In this document: in pieces, positions 5,807 through 15,800 of the stretch
How positions within the stretch are numbered: the first letter of the stretch is position 1
How the letters are laid out: each line of letters begins with the position of its first letter
Virus record (IMG/VR): IMGVR_UViG_3300025101_000058
Location: 1 to 39,615 of that record
Reading direction: 5' to 3' (one strand)
Source: a virus
Length of the DNA stretch: 39,615 bases
The notes under the pieces: model-generated
What the model saw: only the letters and a program-made list of their open reading frames with translations
The model's database searches: none
Told to the model about the DNA's origin: nothing
Made by a program: the position numbers and the translations under genes

Positions 5807-7308
5807 TGGCTCCAGCATCGCCACTTACAGGAGGAATACAGGCAGTAAGAAGGTCTGTTCCTGCTGCTGCGTTTACGGGTAGAGCTGTAGCACCTTCTAC
5901 TGTCCAACCTGATAGTGTAACTACTAATTTATTAACTAGGAATAATTCAGCATTAGGTGATGTATCACTTCGTCTTTCTTCACTAACACAACAGATTCAG
6001 GGAATGAATCAAGGATTGAATGCGATACAGAATAATCTAGCAATAAAGGATGATTTAGATAGACAAAGAGCTGCTGCAGAGGCAAAAAGGCAAAGGCAAT
6101 TATCGCAAATAAAATTAAGAGAGGGAAAAGAAGGAGCGATAGAGAAGAAAATTCAAGCAGCATTATTTACTCCAGTTAGGAAAATTGGTGCAAAGTTACA
6201 ATTTGGTTTAGGTAGATTAGCTAATTTCTTTACTATTCTTTTAACGGGATGGCTTACGTTACAAACGATTGATTTATTTAAAGCAACGGCAGATGGTAAT
6301 ACAGAGAAAATAAAAGAAATTCAGAAGACAATATTAGGAAACCTTGCTTTTGTTGGAGGAGCTATATTCCTAATACAGGGTGGATTAACTTTATTAGCAG
6401 CAAAAATAGCAGGACTTGGATTTAAATTTTTAAAGTTTGGTGCAAGTAGGCTTCTTGGAAAACCATTAAGAGCATTAACTACTTTATTAGCAGGAAAATT
6501 TGCTCAAGCATTAGGAAATAAAACTATACAGACAGGAGCAACTAAAGTTGTTAGTAAGGGAATAACTGGTAGTGTTACTAAGGGTCTTACTGGTGCTAAT
6601 ACAAGACCTAATGTTAAAGTAGCAGGAAATCTTTTAGCACCAGGTATTCAAGTTGGAATGGATGTTGCTGGTGGAAAGGATGTAAGAGAATCTGTTAAGG
6701 ATACTACTGTTGCTGCTACATCTGCAGCTGTTACAACCAGTAGTTTGAGAAAAGTATTGCCTAAGAAATTTAAATTATTAGCTGATCTTGGTGGGATAAT
6801 TAGTTGGATAGGAACTTATGCAATATCTGATTTATGGAATCCTTTTGAAGAAAGTGGTAAGAAACAACAAGAAAATCTAGAAGGTAATATTATGCCTTCA
6901 GTGATGGTTCCTATAACTGATGAGATGCTTGAAGCTGAACGTCAAATCTCTATGGAGGATGTTCAAGGTTTACAGCAACCTAAGAGAGAGGATTTTGGTT
7001 CGGGAAGAGGTGGTGCTAAGGCATTTCAAAAAGCTAAAAAAGAATTTAATGCCCAGAAAGTAGAGTTAGCAAAGAATATTACACCAGTTAATAAGCAAAG
7101 GAGTATTGCTACAAATGTAGATACTGATGTAGATGATGGACCACAGTTTATACCAATGCCTATGGGTTCTGGTAGAAGTAATCAATCAGGATCGAATGCT
7201 TCTGGATCTCCAGCAGGTGGTGATTCTGGTATTCCAACTGTAGCAGCATCTAATCCTATGTTTAGAAGTTATCAGTTAGTTGCTAAAAAGCATTTTCAGG
7301 TAGTGTAG
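5806..7308 (+). CDS. Tape-measure-like structural protein, copy 1
   Basis: A 500-residue protein in the position where T4-like phages keep hub and tape-measure genes. Residues 40-120 form a coiled-coil-like region (LSSLTQQIQGMNQGLNAI, then DRQRAAAEAKRQRQLSQ). Residues 138-160 (LANFFTILLTGWLTLQTIDL) and 177-212 are strongly hydrophobic, as in tape measures that contact the host membrane during DNA entry. A Gly/Ala/Thr-rich stretch follows, and the C-terminus carries IPMPMGSG and GSPAGGDSG motifs. The next protein has the same plan and the same two motifs in swapped order, so the two are probably ancient duplicates. I infer a tape-measure or hub role; specific assignment to T4 gp29 or gp28 is not supported. 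Confidence 0.6.
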   Translation: MAPASPLTGGIQAVRRSVPAAAFTGRAVAPSTVQPDSVTTNLLTRNNSALGDVSLRLSSLTQQIQGMNQGLNAIQNNLAIKDDLDRQRAAAEAKRQRQLSQIKLREGKEGAIEKKIQAALFTPVRKIGAKLQFGLGRLANFFTILLTGWLTLQTIDLFKATADGNTEKIKEIQKTILGNLAFVGGAIFLIQGGLTLLAAKIAGLGFKFLKFGASRLLGKPLRALTTLLAGKFAQALGNKTIQTGATKVVSKGITGSVTKGLTGANTRPNVKVAGNLLAPGIQVGMDVAGGKDVRESVKDTTVAATSAAVTTSSLRKVLPKKFKLLADLGGIISWIGTYAISDLWNPFEESGKKQQENLEGNIMPSVMVPITDEMLEAERQISMEDVQGLQQPKREDFGSGRGGAKAFQKAKKEFNAQKVELAKNITPVNKQRSIATNVDTDVDDGPQFIPMPMGSGRSNQSGSNASGSPAGGDSGIPTVAASNPMFRSYQLVAKKHFQVV

Positions 7309-7309
7309 T

Positions 7310-8890
7310 ATGGCAAATAATACACAGACAACTAGAAAATCTTTATTAAAATCTTCTATTAGTGTTAAAACTATACAGGATTCTGTATCTGGGTTATCCA
7401 AGACATTTTCTGATACTACAAAAACAGTTAAGAAAATTATAAAGAATACTGGTGAAAATAATAAATTTATGAGGAAGTTGATAGGTGATGAAGCAACCTT
7501 TTTCCAAAGAAGACGAGAGCAAGTATTGAGAAGAGAGAAGGAAGATGTTACTGAAGCATCTTCAGTTGGTGGTGCTATTAAGAGAAGGGGAAAGGTAATG
7601 TCATCTAGTACTAAAGGATTCTTAGGTAGAATATTAGATTTCTTTGGTATAATAATGTTAGGTTGGTTAATTAATAATATACCTCCTATAATTAAAGGTG
7701 TAACAGCATTAATAGATCTTATCAGTAAAGTTGTTGGTGTTTTTAGTGGATTTTTTAGTGGTATGTTTGGTGTATTTAATATGATTGGAGAAGGATTTAG
7801 TGAAGTTATCCAATCTCTAACACCAATTTCTTTTGATACTGATAAAAAAACTATTCAGAAAGGATTTGATGATGCACGAACTGGTTTAGTTAAATTTGAT
7901 GATGGTGTTGATGCGGATATACGAAATTATTTAAATCCTGCATCTTATCAATTAGAAACTTTTGACTTTGCTGAAGAAGGTGAGGGGGAAGAAGATACTG
8001 ATGTTGAAGAAGAATTAGAGGAAGACAAAGATAATGATAATAAAGAAGAAGATACTGAAAAAGTAGAAGAAGAAAAACAACCAGAAAAAATAGAGGTTAA
8101 AGTAGAACCAAAAGAAAATTTGGTTAAAGGTACTAAGAAAAAGGGAGAAGAAAGAGTTCCTGATGATGATCCTAAGATAGCAAATGATACGAATGCAAAT
8201 CTAGAAGATAGGTTTGATAATGGTTATATACCTCAAAGAATGATCAATGGAAAAGAAAATCCAGAATATGCTGAATATAAAGATTGGTTAAATGCACCAG
8301 GTGGACTTGAAATGTTTAAGGATGGTGGAATAATAAAAGGAAAATCACATGCAGATGGTGGGGAAGATGTTAATGTTGAAGGTGGTGAAGCCATCATACC
8401 TAAGAAGAGTGTAGATGAATTAGGACCAGAGTTTATTAATAGAATTATTGAAGGTAATGCAGATAAAATTACTAAATTGAGAGCAGGAAGAAGTTTATTA
8501 GAAAAACTTGTTGAGCAGCATAAAGAAGAAAATGACGGTCTTATAACATATGATGAATATAATGAATTAAAGGCAGCAACAATAGGTAAATTAAAAGAAC
8601 ATCTTAGAAGTTTAAATTTTGATTCTACTAAGAAACAACCTCAACAATTAACACCTAAGAAACAAGATCCACCTAAAATTGAAGTTAAAAAATCTAAAAT
8701 AAATTCAGAATTATCAACTACTCCTAAAAAGAAGAGGAAGAAGGTCATTACTATTCCAATAGGATCTCCAGCAGGAGGAGGATCGGGTGCAATACCAATA
8801 CCTATGGGTGGTGGTAAATCTAAAAAAACTATTGTTAATACAGGACTATCAATCGGTGATTTGCAGTCACTAATGTTATCAGAAACTTAA
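7310..8890 (+). CDS. Tape-measure-like structural protein, copy 2
   Basis: A 526-residue protein starting one base after the previous stop. It has an N-terminal helical part (SVSGLSKTFSDTTKTVKKI), an Arg/Glu-rich stretch (QRRREQVLRREKEDV), and a hydrophobic block at about 104-164 (LDFFGIIMLGWLINNIPPII, then VFSGFFSGMFGVFNMIG). A long acidic and Lys-rich spacer covers about 220-300. Residues around 340-370 read MFKDGGIIKGKSHADGG and EGGEAIIPKKS, a GGI..G.SH..GG..v..EGGEaI pattern familiar from many tape-measure and tail proteins. The end holds IPIGSPAGGGSGAIPIPMGG, matching the motifs of copy 1. A role in setting tail length or membrane penetration is inferred from context and hydrophobicity. 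Confidence 0.6.
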   Translation: MANNTQTTRKSLLKSSISVKTIQDSVSGLSKTFSDTTKTVKKIIKNTGENNKFMRKLIGDEATFFQRRREQVLRREKEDVTEASSVGGAIKRRGKVMSSSTKGFLGRILDFFGIIMLGWLINNIPPIIKGVTALIDLISKVVGVFSGFFSGMFGVFNMIGEGFSEVIQSLTPISFDTDKKTIQKGFDDARTGLVKFDDGVDADIRNYLNPASYQLETFDFAEEGEGEEDTDVEEELEEDKDNDNKEEDTEKVEEEKQPEKIEVKVEPKENLVKGTKKKGEERVPDDDPKIANDTNANLEDRFDNGYIPQRMINGKENPEYAEYKDWLNAPGGLEMFKDGGIIKGKSHADGGEDVNVEGGEAIIPKKSVDELGPEFINRIIEGNADKITKLRAGRSLLEKLVEQHKEENDGLITYDEYNELKAATIGKLKEHLRSLNFDSTKKQPQQLTPKKQDPPKIEVKKSKINSELSTTPKKKRKKVITIPIGSPAGGGSGAIPIPMGGGKSKKTIVNTGLSIGDLQSLMLSET

Positions 8891-8894
8891 TAAA

Positions 8895-10208
8895 ATGTCA
8901 TTAAATAAGTCAATATACGAAGAAATTATTGTAGAATCTAGAGATGGTCAAAGAACCGTTGATATAGCACCAGGTGTTGTTATGTTGGATTATTATGAGG
9001 ATATTTTTTCACCGACAATCACCGCTAGATTGGTTGTTGTTAATACTGGTAATACAATTAGAGGTCAAGATGGTAAATTGCAGTCAATATATCATGGACT
9101 TCCATTGAGAGGTGGTGAAAGAGTTAGTTTAAAGGTGGGTGGTAATAGTGATGAAAATCCAGGTTTAGATTTTGCAAGTGATGAAACTAGATATCTTTAT
9201 GTCTCTAGTATTACCACTATATTACAATCTACAGAACAAGAATCATTTGTTTTAAATTTAGTTTCTCGTGAGTCATTGACAAATGAAACTGTGAGGGTTG
9301 GTAAAAGATATCCAACTTCACTTAAAATATCAGATTCTGTTCAAAGTATTATAAAAGAAAAATTAAAAACTAATAAACCTATTTTTGCGGATGAAACTCA
9401 GAATAAGTATGGATTTATTTCCAATATGAGAAAACCATTTACATTATTAACATGGTTAGCGTCAAAGTCAGTTCCTTCAATTGGAGGTGGTAAAGATGCT
9501 ACTGCTGGATATGTTTTCTATGAAACTAAGAGTGGATATAATTTTAGATCTATTGATAAATTAATTGCGTCTGAACCATTTGAAAAGAAATATATTTACA
9601 CTCAGGTCAAGAAAATGGATCCTAATAATGCTTATAGGATTTTAAAATATACTACTGCTAAAAATGAAGATTTAATGCAAAAATTGCAAAGGGGAGCATA
9701 TTGTAGTCAAAGAACATTTTTTAACCCATTAACTTTTACTTATACTGCACCTCCTGATGGAAAATTTGAATTAAAAGATTATCAAGATAAGACTGAAAAT
9801 CTTGGAAGTGATATTCAATTACCTTCTCTAGATGATAATAGTGCAGATACTTTAGGAACTGTTCCTAGTAGAAATATAACTGCAATTTTAGATATTGGTG
9901 CAATGGAAACGGGGGTATCAACTGAAGAGAATGCAGATCCTGCGAAAGTACAATCTCAATCAATGATGAGATATAATTCAATATTTACTCAGACAATATC
10001 AATGACAATACCATCAAATACAAATTTAGAAGCAGGAATGTTAATTGAATGTAAATTTCCAAAAGTAAATAAGGATGATGCAAAGAGTAATGATCTTGAG
10101 CAAAGTGGTCTATATATGATTAAGGAACTATGTCACCATTTTGACTCTACAGTTTCTCTTACTTCTATGACATTAATAAAAGATACCTTCGGACAACCAG
10201 AGAGATAA
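8895..10208 (+). CDS. 27: Baseplate hub subunit gp27-like protein
   Basis: A 437-residue protein placed directly before the gp5-like gene, as T4 gp27 partners gp5 in the central hub that joins the spike to the tube. The N-terminus resembles hub proteins that bridge three- and six-fold symmetry: YEEIIVESRDGQRTVDIAPG, VMLDYYEDIFSPTITARLVV and the strand YLYVSSITTILQSTEQESFV, followed by LVSRESLTNE. The middle contains ISNMRKPFTLLTWLASKSVP and a tail-protein-like GYVFYETKSGYNFRSIDKLI. The C-terminal half has a beta domain with IPSNTNLEAGMLIECKFPK and GLYMIKELCHHF, the usual 'flow-through' end of such hubs. Length is slightly above T4 gp27 (391 aa). Assignment rests on position and pattern. Confidence 0.75.
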   Translation: MSLNKSIYEEIIVESRDGQRTVDIAPGVVMLDYYEDIFSPTITARLVVVNTGNTIRGQDGKLQSIYHGLPLRGGERVSLKVGGNSDENPGLDFASDETRYLYVSSITTILQSTEQESFVLNLVSRESLTNETVRVGKRYPTSLKISDSVQSIIKEKLKTNKPIFADETQNKYGFISNMRKPFTLLTWLASKSVPSIGGGKDATAGYVFYETKSGYNFRSIDKLIASEPFEKKYIYTQVKKMDPNNAYRILKYTTAKNEDLMQKLQRGAYCSQRTFFNPLTFTYTAPPDGKFELKDYQDKTENLGSDIQLPSLDDNSADTLGTVPSRNITAILDIGAMETGVSTEENADPAKVQSQSMMRYNSIFTQTISMTIPSNTNLEAGMLIECKFPKVNKDDAKSNDLEQSGLYMIKELCHHFDSTVSLTSMTLIKDTFGQPER

Positions 10209-10212
10209 GAAA

Positions 10213-12300
10213 ATGATAGAAGAATCGCTGTTAAAAAGTAATTTTGTAGGAAGAGATGGTTTCATCTGGTGGGTAGGACAAGTAGCACCAGAGAAAGCAC
10301 AAGGTGATCAGGTAAATGGTGCTGGTTGGGGAAATAGACGTAAAGTTCGTATTATGGGATATCATCCTTTTAGTACGATTGAATTGGAGGATGAAGAATT
10401 ACCTTGGGCACAAGTATTATTACCGTCAACTGGTGGATCTGGAAAAGGTAACAAGGCAACAACAATATCATTATCACCTGGTGATAATGTATTTGGATTT
10501 TTCTTAGATGGTGATGATGCACAATTACCAGTAATTATGGGTGTATTTGGCAATACCTTATACGCTGGTAGTGATGAATATTCCTCTCCATTTGTACCAT
10601 TTACTGGATATACTAGTAAAGTTAAAAACGATGGTGCAGCACATCCTAAGAATGAAACTAACGAAGAGAACTCACAATCTCAAAAATCACCAAGACATGT
10701 TTCTCCTAAATTAGCAAAACAAATTGGTGAAACTGAGAGAGCAGTTTCTAGAATGGTTGGAGAAACTGTTGTATTTGGTAGTGCTAGTCCTACTGCAACT
10801 ATAAGTAAGATAACCAGTGAAGTTGATAGTATGGTTAATGCTATCGGAGATTTAAAAGGTAGTTTACAAGTTCCATCTGATGCTGTTGGTGTAGTAAAGG
10901 GTAAGATGGATAAATTGCTCAGTGATAAAACTGATAAAATTGCTGGATTAGCATCTGGTCTTGTTGGTAACATGACTAATAGTTTGTATAAAGGTATGGC
11001 TCCATCATTGAATGGTGGGTTAAATGCTTTATATGATAAGGTATTTGCTACAACATTTGCTGCTACTAAAAAACGTTCTATTGCAAAGCAAGCTGGTGCA
11101 GCAGCACAAGCAGCGATGATGTTACCTGTTCAAGCAATTCAAAACTTCTTACCTTGTGCTGTCGGTAATGTTATTAGTTCTATAGGTGATGCTGTTAAAG
11201 GATTGCTTCGTGGAATAATGGATAATGTCCAGAACTTTGTGTCTTGTATAGGTGAACAATTTGTTGCTGGATTGATGAATCAGATTATTGGAGGATTAAC
11301 TAAAGGATTAGGACCACTTATGGGAGGAGTTTCTAAAATATTAGGTGGGTTTAGTTTGGGTGGTTTCCTTAGATCTAAAGCAGAGGGTTTGATGGCAATT
11401 GCTAATGCACTTTCTTGTAATGATACAACACCTGATTTTGATGCACCAACAAATGAGTGGGTAATTGGTAAAGGTCCTAAAAGTGCAGTTGGAGTTGCTG
11501 TTGATAGTATTTTAGATGCTGCTAATGCTGCTGATAAGTTAACAGAATCATTAGTTGGTGGTATTCAAGATCTTAGTGTTGCCTCTGGATCTTTGGGAAT
11601 GTTTGATTTCTTGAATCCAAGTGTGTCTGTTCCTAGTATGGGTAGTAGTCTTGGAAAATGTTATGCAGGTCCACCATTAAAATGTGCTGGATTGAAAGTT
11701 AATATTTTTGGTAGTAGAGGTAAAGGTGCTATTGGTAAAGCAATTGTTGGTTCTATTGTAGGAGAAGGTAATACTGCAGTGGGAAGTATAATTGGTGTTG
11801 ATTTGGTTAGTGGCGGTTCTGGATATAATAGTCCACCATTTATTGAGATAACTGATGAATGTAAGAAGGGATATGGTGCAATTGCTAGAGCAGTAATTGA
11901 TTATGATGAAAATTCTCCTACTTACCAACAGGTAACTGATATTTACATCGTATCTGAAGGTGAGAATTATCCAGTCCCTGAAGATCAGGGAATTGAACCG
12001 TTTGTACCTGATCATGTTATTCCTATAAATCCTGGTGAAAATTATGATGATGATACTGTAGTGACTGATCAGTGGGATAATGTTTATCCAGTTTATATTG
12101 ATGATGATGGTAGAATTGTTAAAGTTTCTGTTCCAGATAGTGCAGTTGCGAATATATCTACTAATCCTAATGGTATGGATGAATTACCTGAACTTGAAAT
12201 TGCAAGTAGAACTGGATTTGGTGCAATATTAAAACTAGCGTTGAAACCAAGACCTCCATATCAAGGTGAAATCAAGCAAGTTATTGATTGTGTGAACTAA
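10213..12300 (+). CDS. 5: Baseplate hub protein gp5-like with N-terminal OB fold, no visible lysozyme
   Basis: A 695-residue protein. Residues 1-120 match the OB-fold domain of T4 gp5: GFIWWVGQVAPEKA, RRKVRIMGYHPFST, LPWAQVLLPSTGG, then SPGDNVFGFFLDGDDAQLPV and IMGVFGNT. T4 gp5 then carries a lysozyme domain and a beta-helix spike; neither is apparent here. Residues 160-440 are instead helical and rich in Gly, Ala and hydrophobics (MMLPVQAIQNFLPCAVGNVI, later GGLTKGLGPLMGGVSKILGG). Near residue 531 there is a LVSGGSGYNSPPFIEI unit followed by GYGAIARAVI, a beta module also present in two fibre proteins of this window. The spike is supplied by the next gene. The hub role is secure; the function of the helical middle is unknown. 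Confidence 0.78.
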   Translation: MIEESLLKSNFVGRDGFIWWVGQVAPEKAQGDQVNGAGWGNRRKVRIMGYHPFSTIELEDEELPWAQVLLPSTGGSGKGNKATTISLSPGDNVFGFFLDGDDAQLPVIMGVFGNTLYAGSDEYSSPFVPFTGYTSKVKNDGAAHPKNETNEENSQSQKSPRHVSPKLAKQIGETERAVSRMVGETVVFGSASPTATISKITSEVDSMVNAIGDLKGSLQVPSDAVGVVKGKMDKLLSDKTDKIAGLASGLVGNMTNSLYKGMAPSLNGGLNALYDKVFATTFAATKKRSIAKQAGAAAQAAMMLPVQAIQNFLPCAVGNVISSIGDAVKGLLRGIMDNVQNFVSCIGEQFVAGLMNQIIGGLTKGLGPLMGGVSKILGGFSLGGFLRSKAEGLMAIANALSCNDTTPDFDAPTNEWVIGKGPKSAVGVAVDSILDAANAADKLTESLVGGIQDLSVASGSLGMFDFLNPSVSVPSMGSSLGKCYAGPPLKCAGLKVNIFGSRGKGAIGKAIVGSIVGEGNTAVGSIIGVDLVSGGSGYNSPPFIEITDECKKGYGAIARAVIDYDENSPTYQQVTDIYIVSEGENYPVPEDQGIEPFVPDHVIPINPGENYDDDTVVTDQWDNVYPVYIDDDGRIVKVSVPDSAVANISTNPNGMDELPELEIASRTGFGAILKLALKPRPPYQGEIKQVIDCVN

Positions 12301-12308
12301 GATAAATA
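12301..12308 (+). promoter_or_regulatory. Late promoter motif upstream of the spike gene
   Basis: GATAAATA begins immediately after the gp5-like stop codon and ends 20 bases before the spike ATG. It differs from the T4 late consensus TATAAATA at one position. Confidence 0.65.
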
Positions 12309-12328
12309 CTTAACACTAGGCATTAACT

Positions 12329-12874
12329 ATGGCAGAAAGACCAGCTAGTAAACAAAATTGGCAACAAAGGGAGTATATCAATCTTGGTCCTAAATTTAGG
12401 ATTGATATGGGTAATCCTCAAATGGGGTTGAATGGTACTACTACCTATGATTTGCTTGGAGTAGCTGATGATGGGAATACTAGTGCTGTTGGAATGACAG
12501 ATGCTGGTTTATATCACATTTATAACGACCAGTGTATTGATATTATTGGTGGGGAGAAGGCAGATAGTGGATGTTGTGTTAATATTGTTGGTAGAAACGG
12601 TGATATCACGATCACTGCACAATCAAATGGTGAGGTGAAAATAACTGCTAAGAATATTACTATTGATGCTGATGAAAATATAACACTAGATGCAGGGCAA
12701 GATCTTAAATTAAAAGCTGGTAATAGGATTGATCTTGAGAGTAATATTGCAAATTGTGATGCTTTAGTAGGAAATCTAGCACCGAGAGATATTTCTTTTG
12801 GTGGATTAGTTTTTAGTGGCACTAAGATAGGACTTGATGCTGCTCAAGGACTAAAAACTAGAGGTATATTATAA
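12329..12874 (+). CDS. Baseplate central spike, gp5 C-terminal-type beta-helix
   Basis: A 181-residue protein whose second half is a regular run of short beta repeats: DITITAQSNGEVKITAKN, ITIDADENITLDAGQDL, KLKAGNRIDLES. This alternation of hydrophobic and polar residues with Gly/Asp turns is the pattern of the triple-stranded beta-helix needle at the end of T4 gp5 and VgrG proteins. The N-terminal 80 residues (KFRIDMGNPQMGLNGTTTYD, then DAGLYHIYNDQCIDIIGG) probably form the trimer base that docks on the gp5-like protein. In T4 these are one polypeptide; here they are two genes separated by a late promoter. The stop overlaps the next ATG by one base (TAATG). Confidence 0.75.
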   Translation: MAERPASKQNWQQREYINLGPKFRIDMGNPQMGLNGTTTYDLLGVADDGNTSAVGMTDAGLYHIYNDQCIDIIGGEKADSGCCVNIVGRNGDITITAQSNGEVKITAKNITIDADENITLDAGQDLKLKAGNRIDLESNIANCDALVGNLAPRDISFGGLVFSGTKIGLDAAQGLKTRGIL

Positions 12875-15800
12875 TGGCAGAATCTGATAATTATTTTAGT
12901 TTAGATAATAATACAATAGGTAACGTAACAGAGTTTAACAACGATGTTTATGTTTATGGAACTCTTTATGCTGATTTATTTGGTAATACAACAGTTGAGC
13001 AAGGTTTAAATTTAGATGTTAATAATTTATATGTAACTGGTATTGCTACTTTTACTAAAGATGTATTCATCTTAGGTGCAGAAGCATACTCTGATTATCT
13101 AACGGTAAAGCATAGATTTAATGTTGGTCTTGGTGGAACAGTTCTTACTGCAATATCACAACAAAAAGGTGCTGATGATGGACAAGTAGATGGTCGGGTA
13201 GGAATTGGCACTACACAACCTGACGCAAGATTCCAGGTAGGCGAAAGGGGTGATGGTAAGAATACATCCTTCGTGGTTACTGAAGATGGTTCGGTTGGTA
13301 TAGGAACTACAGTTCCCACTGAGAAATTCCAAGTTGGGGATAAATGCTTAACTGTTAGTGTAGATCCATGTAGGGTCGGTATTGGAACAACCATGCCTGA
13401 AGGTAGGTTGCAGGTAGGTGTAAGAGAGAAATCGGTAATTTTTACAGACCCTGTTTCTGGTATAACCTCAGTTGGTATTGGAAGCACAAATCCGTGGCAG
13501 ATATTCCAAGTGAATGCTGCAGAAGAGACATTTGTAGTTACGCAAACAGGTAGAGTTGGAATAGGTAGTACATTTCCTGGTACTATACCTGGATATAATG
13601 AGGGTGCTGATGGTGAAATAAAACTAGATGTAGAGGGATCTGTAAAAATTGACAGGAATATTGTCGATTCTGCCGATTCATCTGGTGCGAATGGATATTA
13701 TTTAAATCAAGATACAAATGGTATACGATGGGTTCAAGCATCTCCTGTATCATTGGATGGAATGTATGTTCAGGATGAAGGAGTTGATTTACCTTTAAGT
13801 GGTACTGCACAATTATTCCAGTGGTTAAACTTTACTCAAATAAACAGTTTAGGTCTTGGAGTAGATACTTTATTACCAATACCTGATCCAGCAAACCCAA
13901 CTGCGATTGCAAGGATTCAAACTCAGGACTTATGGGGTCATACTAATACTAATAATGATTCTCCAATCTATAGGATGACGAATATTGGTATTAAGAATAA
14001 TAATCCAGCAGTAGAGTTAGATGTTGATGGACAACTTCATGTAACTGGAGATGTTGATTTTGACTCTAAGTTAAATGTAGATGGTGATACTGATTTACAA
14101 GCAAAGTTAGATGTTGATGGAGATACAACACTTAATTCGATACTAGATGTAGATGGTGATACTGATCTTCATTCTAAACTTACAGTAGATGGTGATACTC
14201 GGTTAAAGCAAAGGCTTGATGTAAATGGAGATACATTTTTAGATGGGCAATTAGATGTTGATGGATTAACAACCTTTAATAATACTTCAGATGCTAGTAG
14301 TACTACTGCTGCTTCTGTGCAAATGGATGGTGGTCTAGGTATTGTTAAGAAATTATTCGTTGGTGGAGATACTAAGGTTGAATCTACAACACAATCAGCT
14401 AATAGTTCAAGTGGTTCTCTTGTTACTTTAGGTGGTGCTGGAATTGGAAAGAACTTAAATGTTGAAGGAAATACAAAATTAATTGGTACATTAGAATTAG
14501 AAAACCAGTTAATTGATAAATTAAATACAACAGGATATGATGGTTCTCGTAGTAAAAATGATTATAGATTATCTGCTACATCAAGTGGTGTAAAGTGGAG
14601 ACCATCTGGTGTAGAAACTACCAATACTTATTGGGTAACAAAAGATGGAAATGATAGTAATACTGGTTTATTGGAAGGTGATGCTAAAGCATCTGTAGGT
14701 GCTGCAGCAGCAATAGCACAACCAGGCGATACAATTAAAGTTCGTTCTGGTGTTTACACTGAGAATAATCCCATTGGATTGCAGAGAGATGTTACTATAA
14801 CTGGTGAAGATCTTAGATTAGTTACTATTACACCTTCTAATGTCAATAAGGATGTTTTCCATGTTAGACGAGGATGTTTGATTGAGAATATAAGTTTTCA
14901 TGGAACATCAGCAGCACAAGAATTTATTAATTGTGCTGTTGTAGCATTCCCACCAACACAAACTTATATTGATGCTGGAGTATCATATGGTGCTATAACT
15001 GGATATACTTCTGCTGGACCTGCTAATGAAGGTCCAACAGGAAGATGGAAATCTCCATACGTTAGAAACTGTACTAACTTCTTGAATAGTAGTATCGGTA
15101 TGAAATTAAATGGACATCATGTTGATGCTGCATATACTGGAACTAATGATTTGGGACAAGATTTGAAGAGTATGGTTTGTGATTCGTTTACACAATATAA
15201 TGAGGCAGGTATTGGTGTTTCTATTTCAAATAATGCTTATGCTCAGTTAGTTTCTATATTCACTATTGGATGTGAGATTGCTATTGGATGTACATCTGGT
15301 GGACAGTGTGATCTTACAAACTCTAACTCATCATTTGGTACATTTGGTTTAGTTGCTGATGGTACTAGTGTTGTTGAGTTTGATGGAACATTACATGAAG
15401 CAATAAATGGAGAATCTGATAAGTTAACTCTTTCTGATTGTAGAGATTTTGATAGTGGTGGAAGAAGATATAGAACTCCTTTTGATGGACAAGGTGCATA
15501 CTTCCATTTAGATATGAATGATTATGCAGATACTCCTTCAACTGCATCAATAACTGAACCAATGCAGTTAATTAGATCTATTACTGTTGTCAATGGTGGT
15601 AATGCTGGTGATTATACTGCATCTGCTCCACCAATAATAACTGCAACTTTCCCTGAAGGACCAGAAGCAATATTTGCTGAGTTTTCTCCTAATATAAGTG
15701 ATGATGGTATAATAACTTCGGTTGATGTTATCGCTAGTGGTAGAAACTACTTACCTACACAAAATATTGTAGTGAGTGTATCTGGTACTGGTAGTGCTCA

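Noticed and set aside
10680-10973. 97-codon minus-strand ORF inside the gp5-like gene
   Set aside because: It lies fully opposite a well-supported coding region and lacks any start signal or recognisable domain.
10570-11800. Possible lysozyme domain within the gp5-like protein
   Set aside because: No E...D...T catalytic pattern or lysozyme-like segment was found; the region is Gly/Ala-rich and helical.
13095-13487. 130-codon minus-strand ORF opposite the GIGTT repeats
   Set aside because: Its VVPIPT repeats are the reverse reading of the VGIGTT codons; no independent signature.
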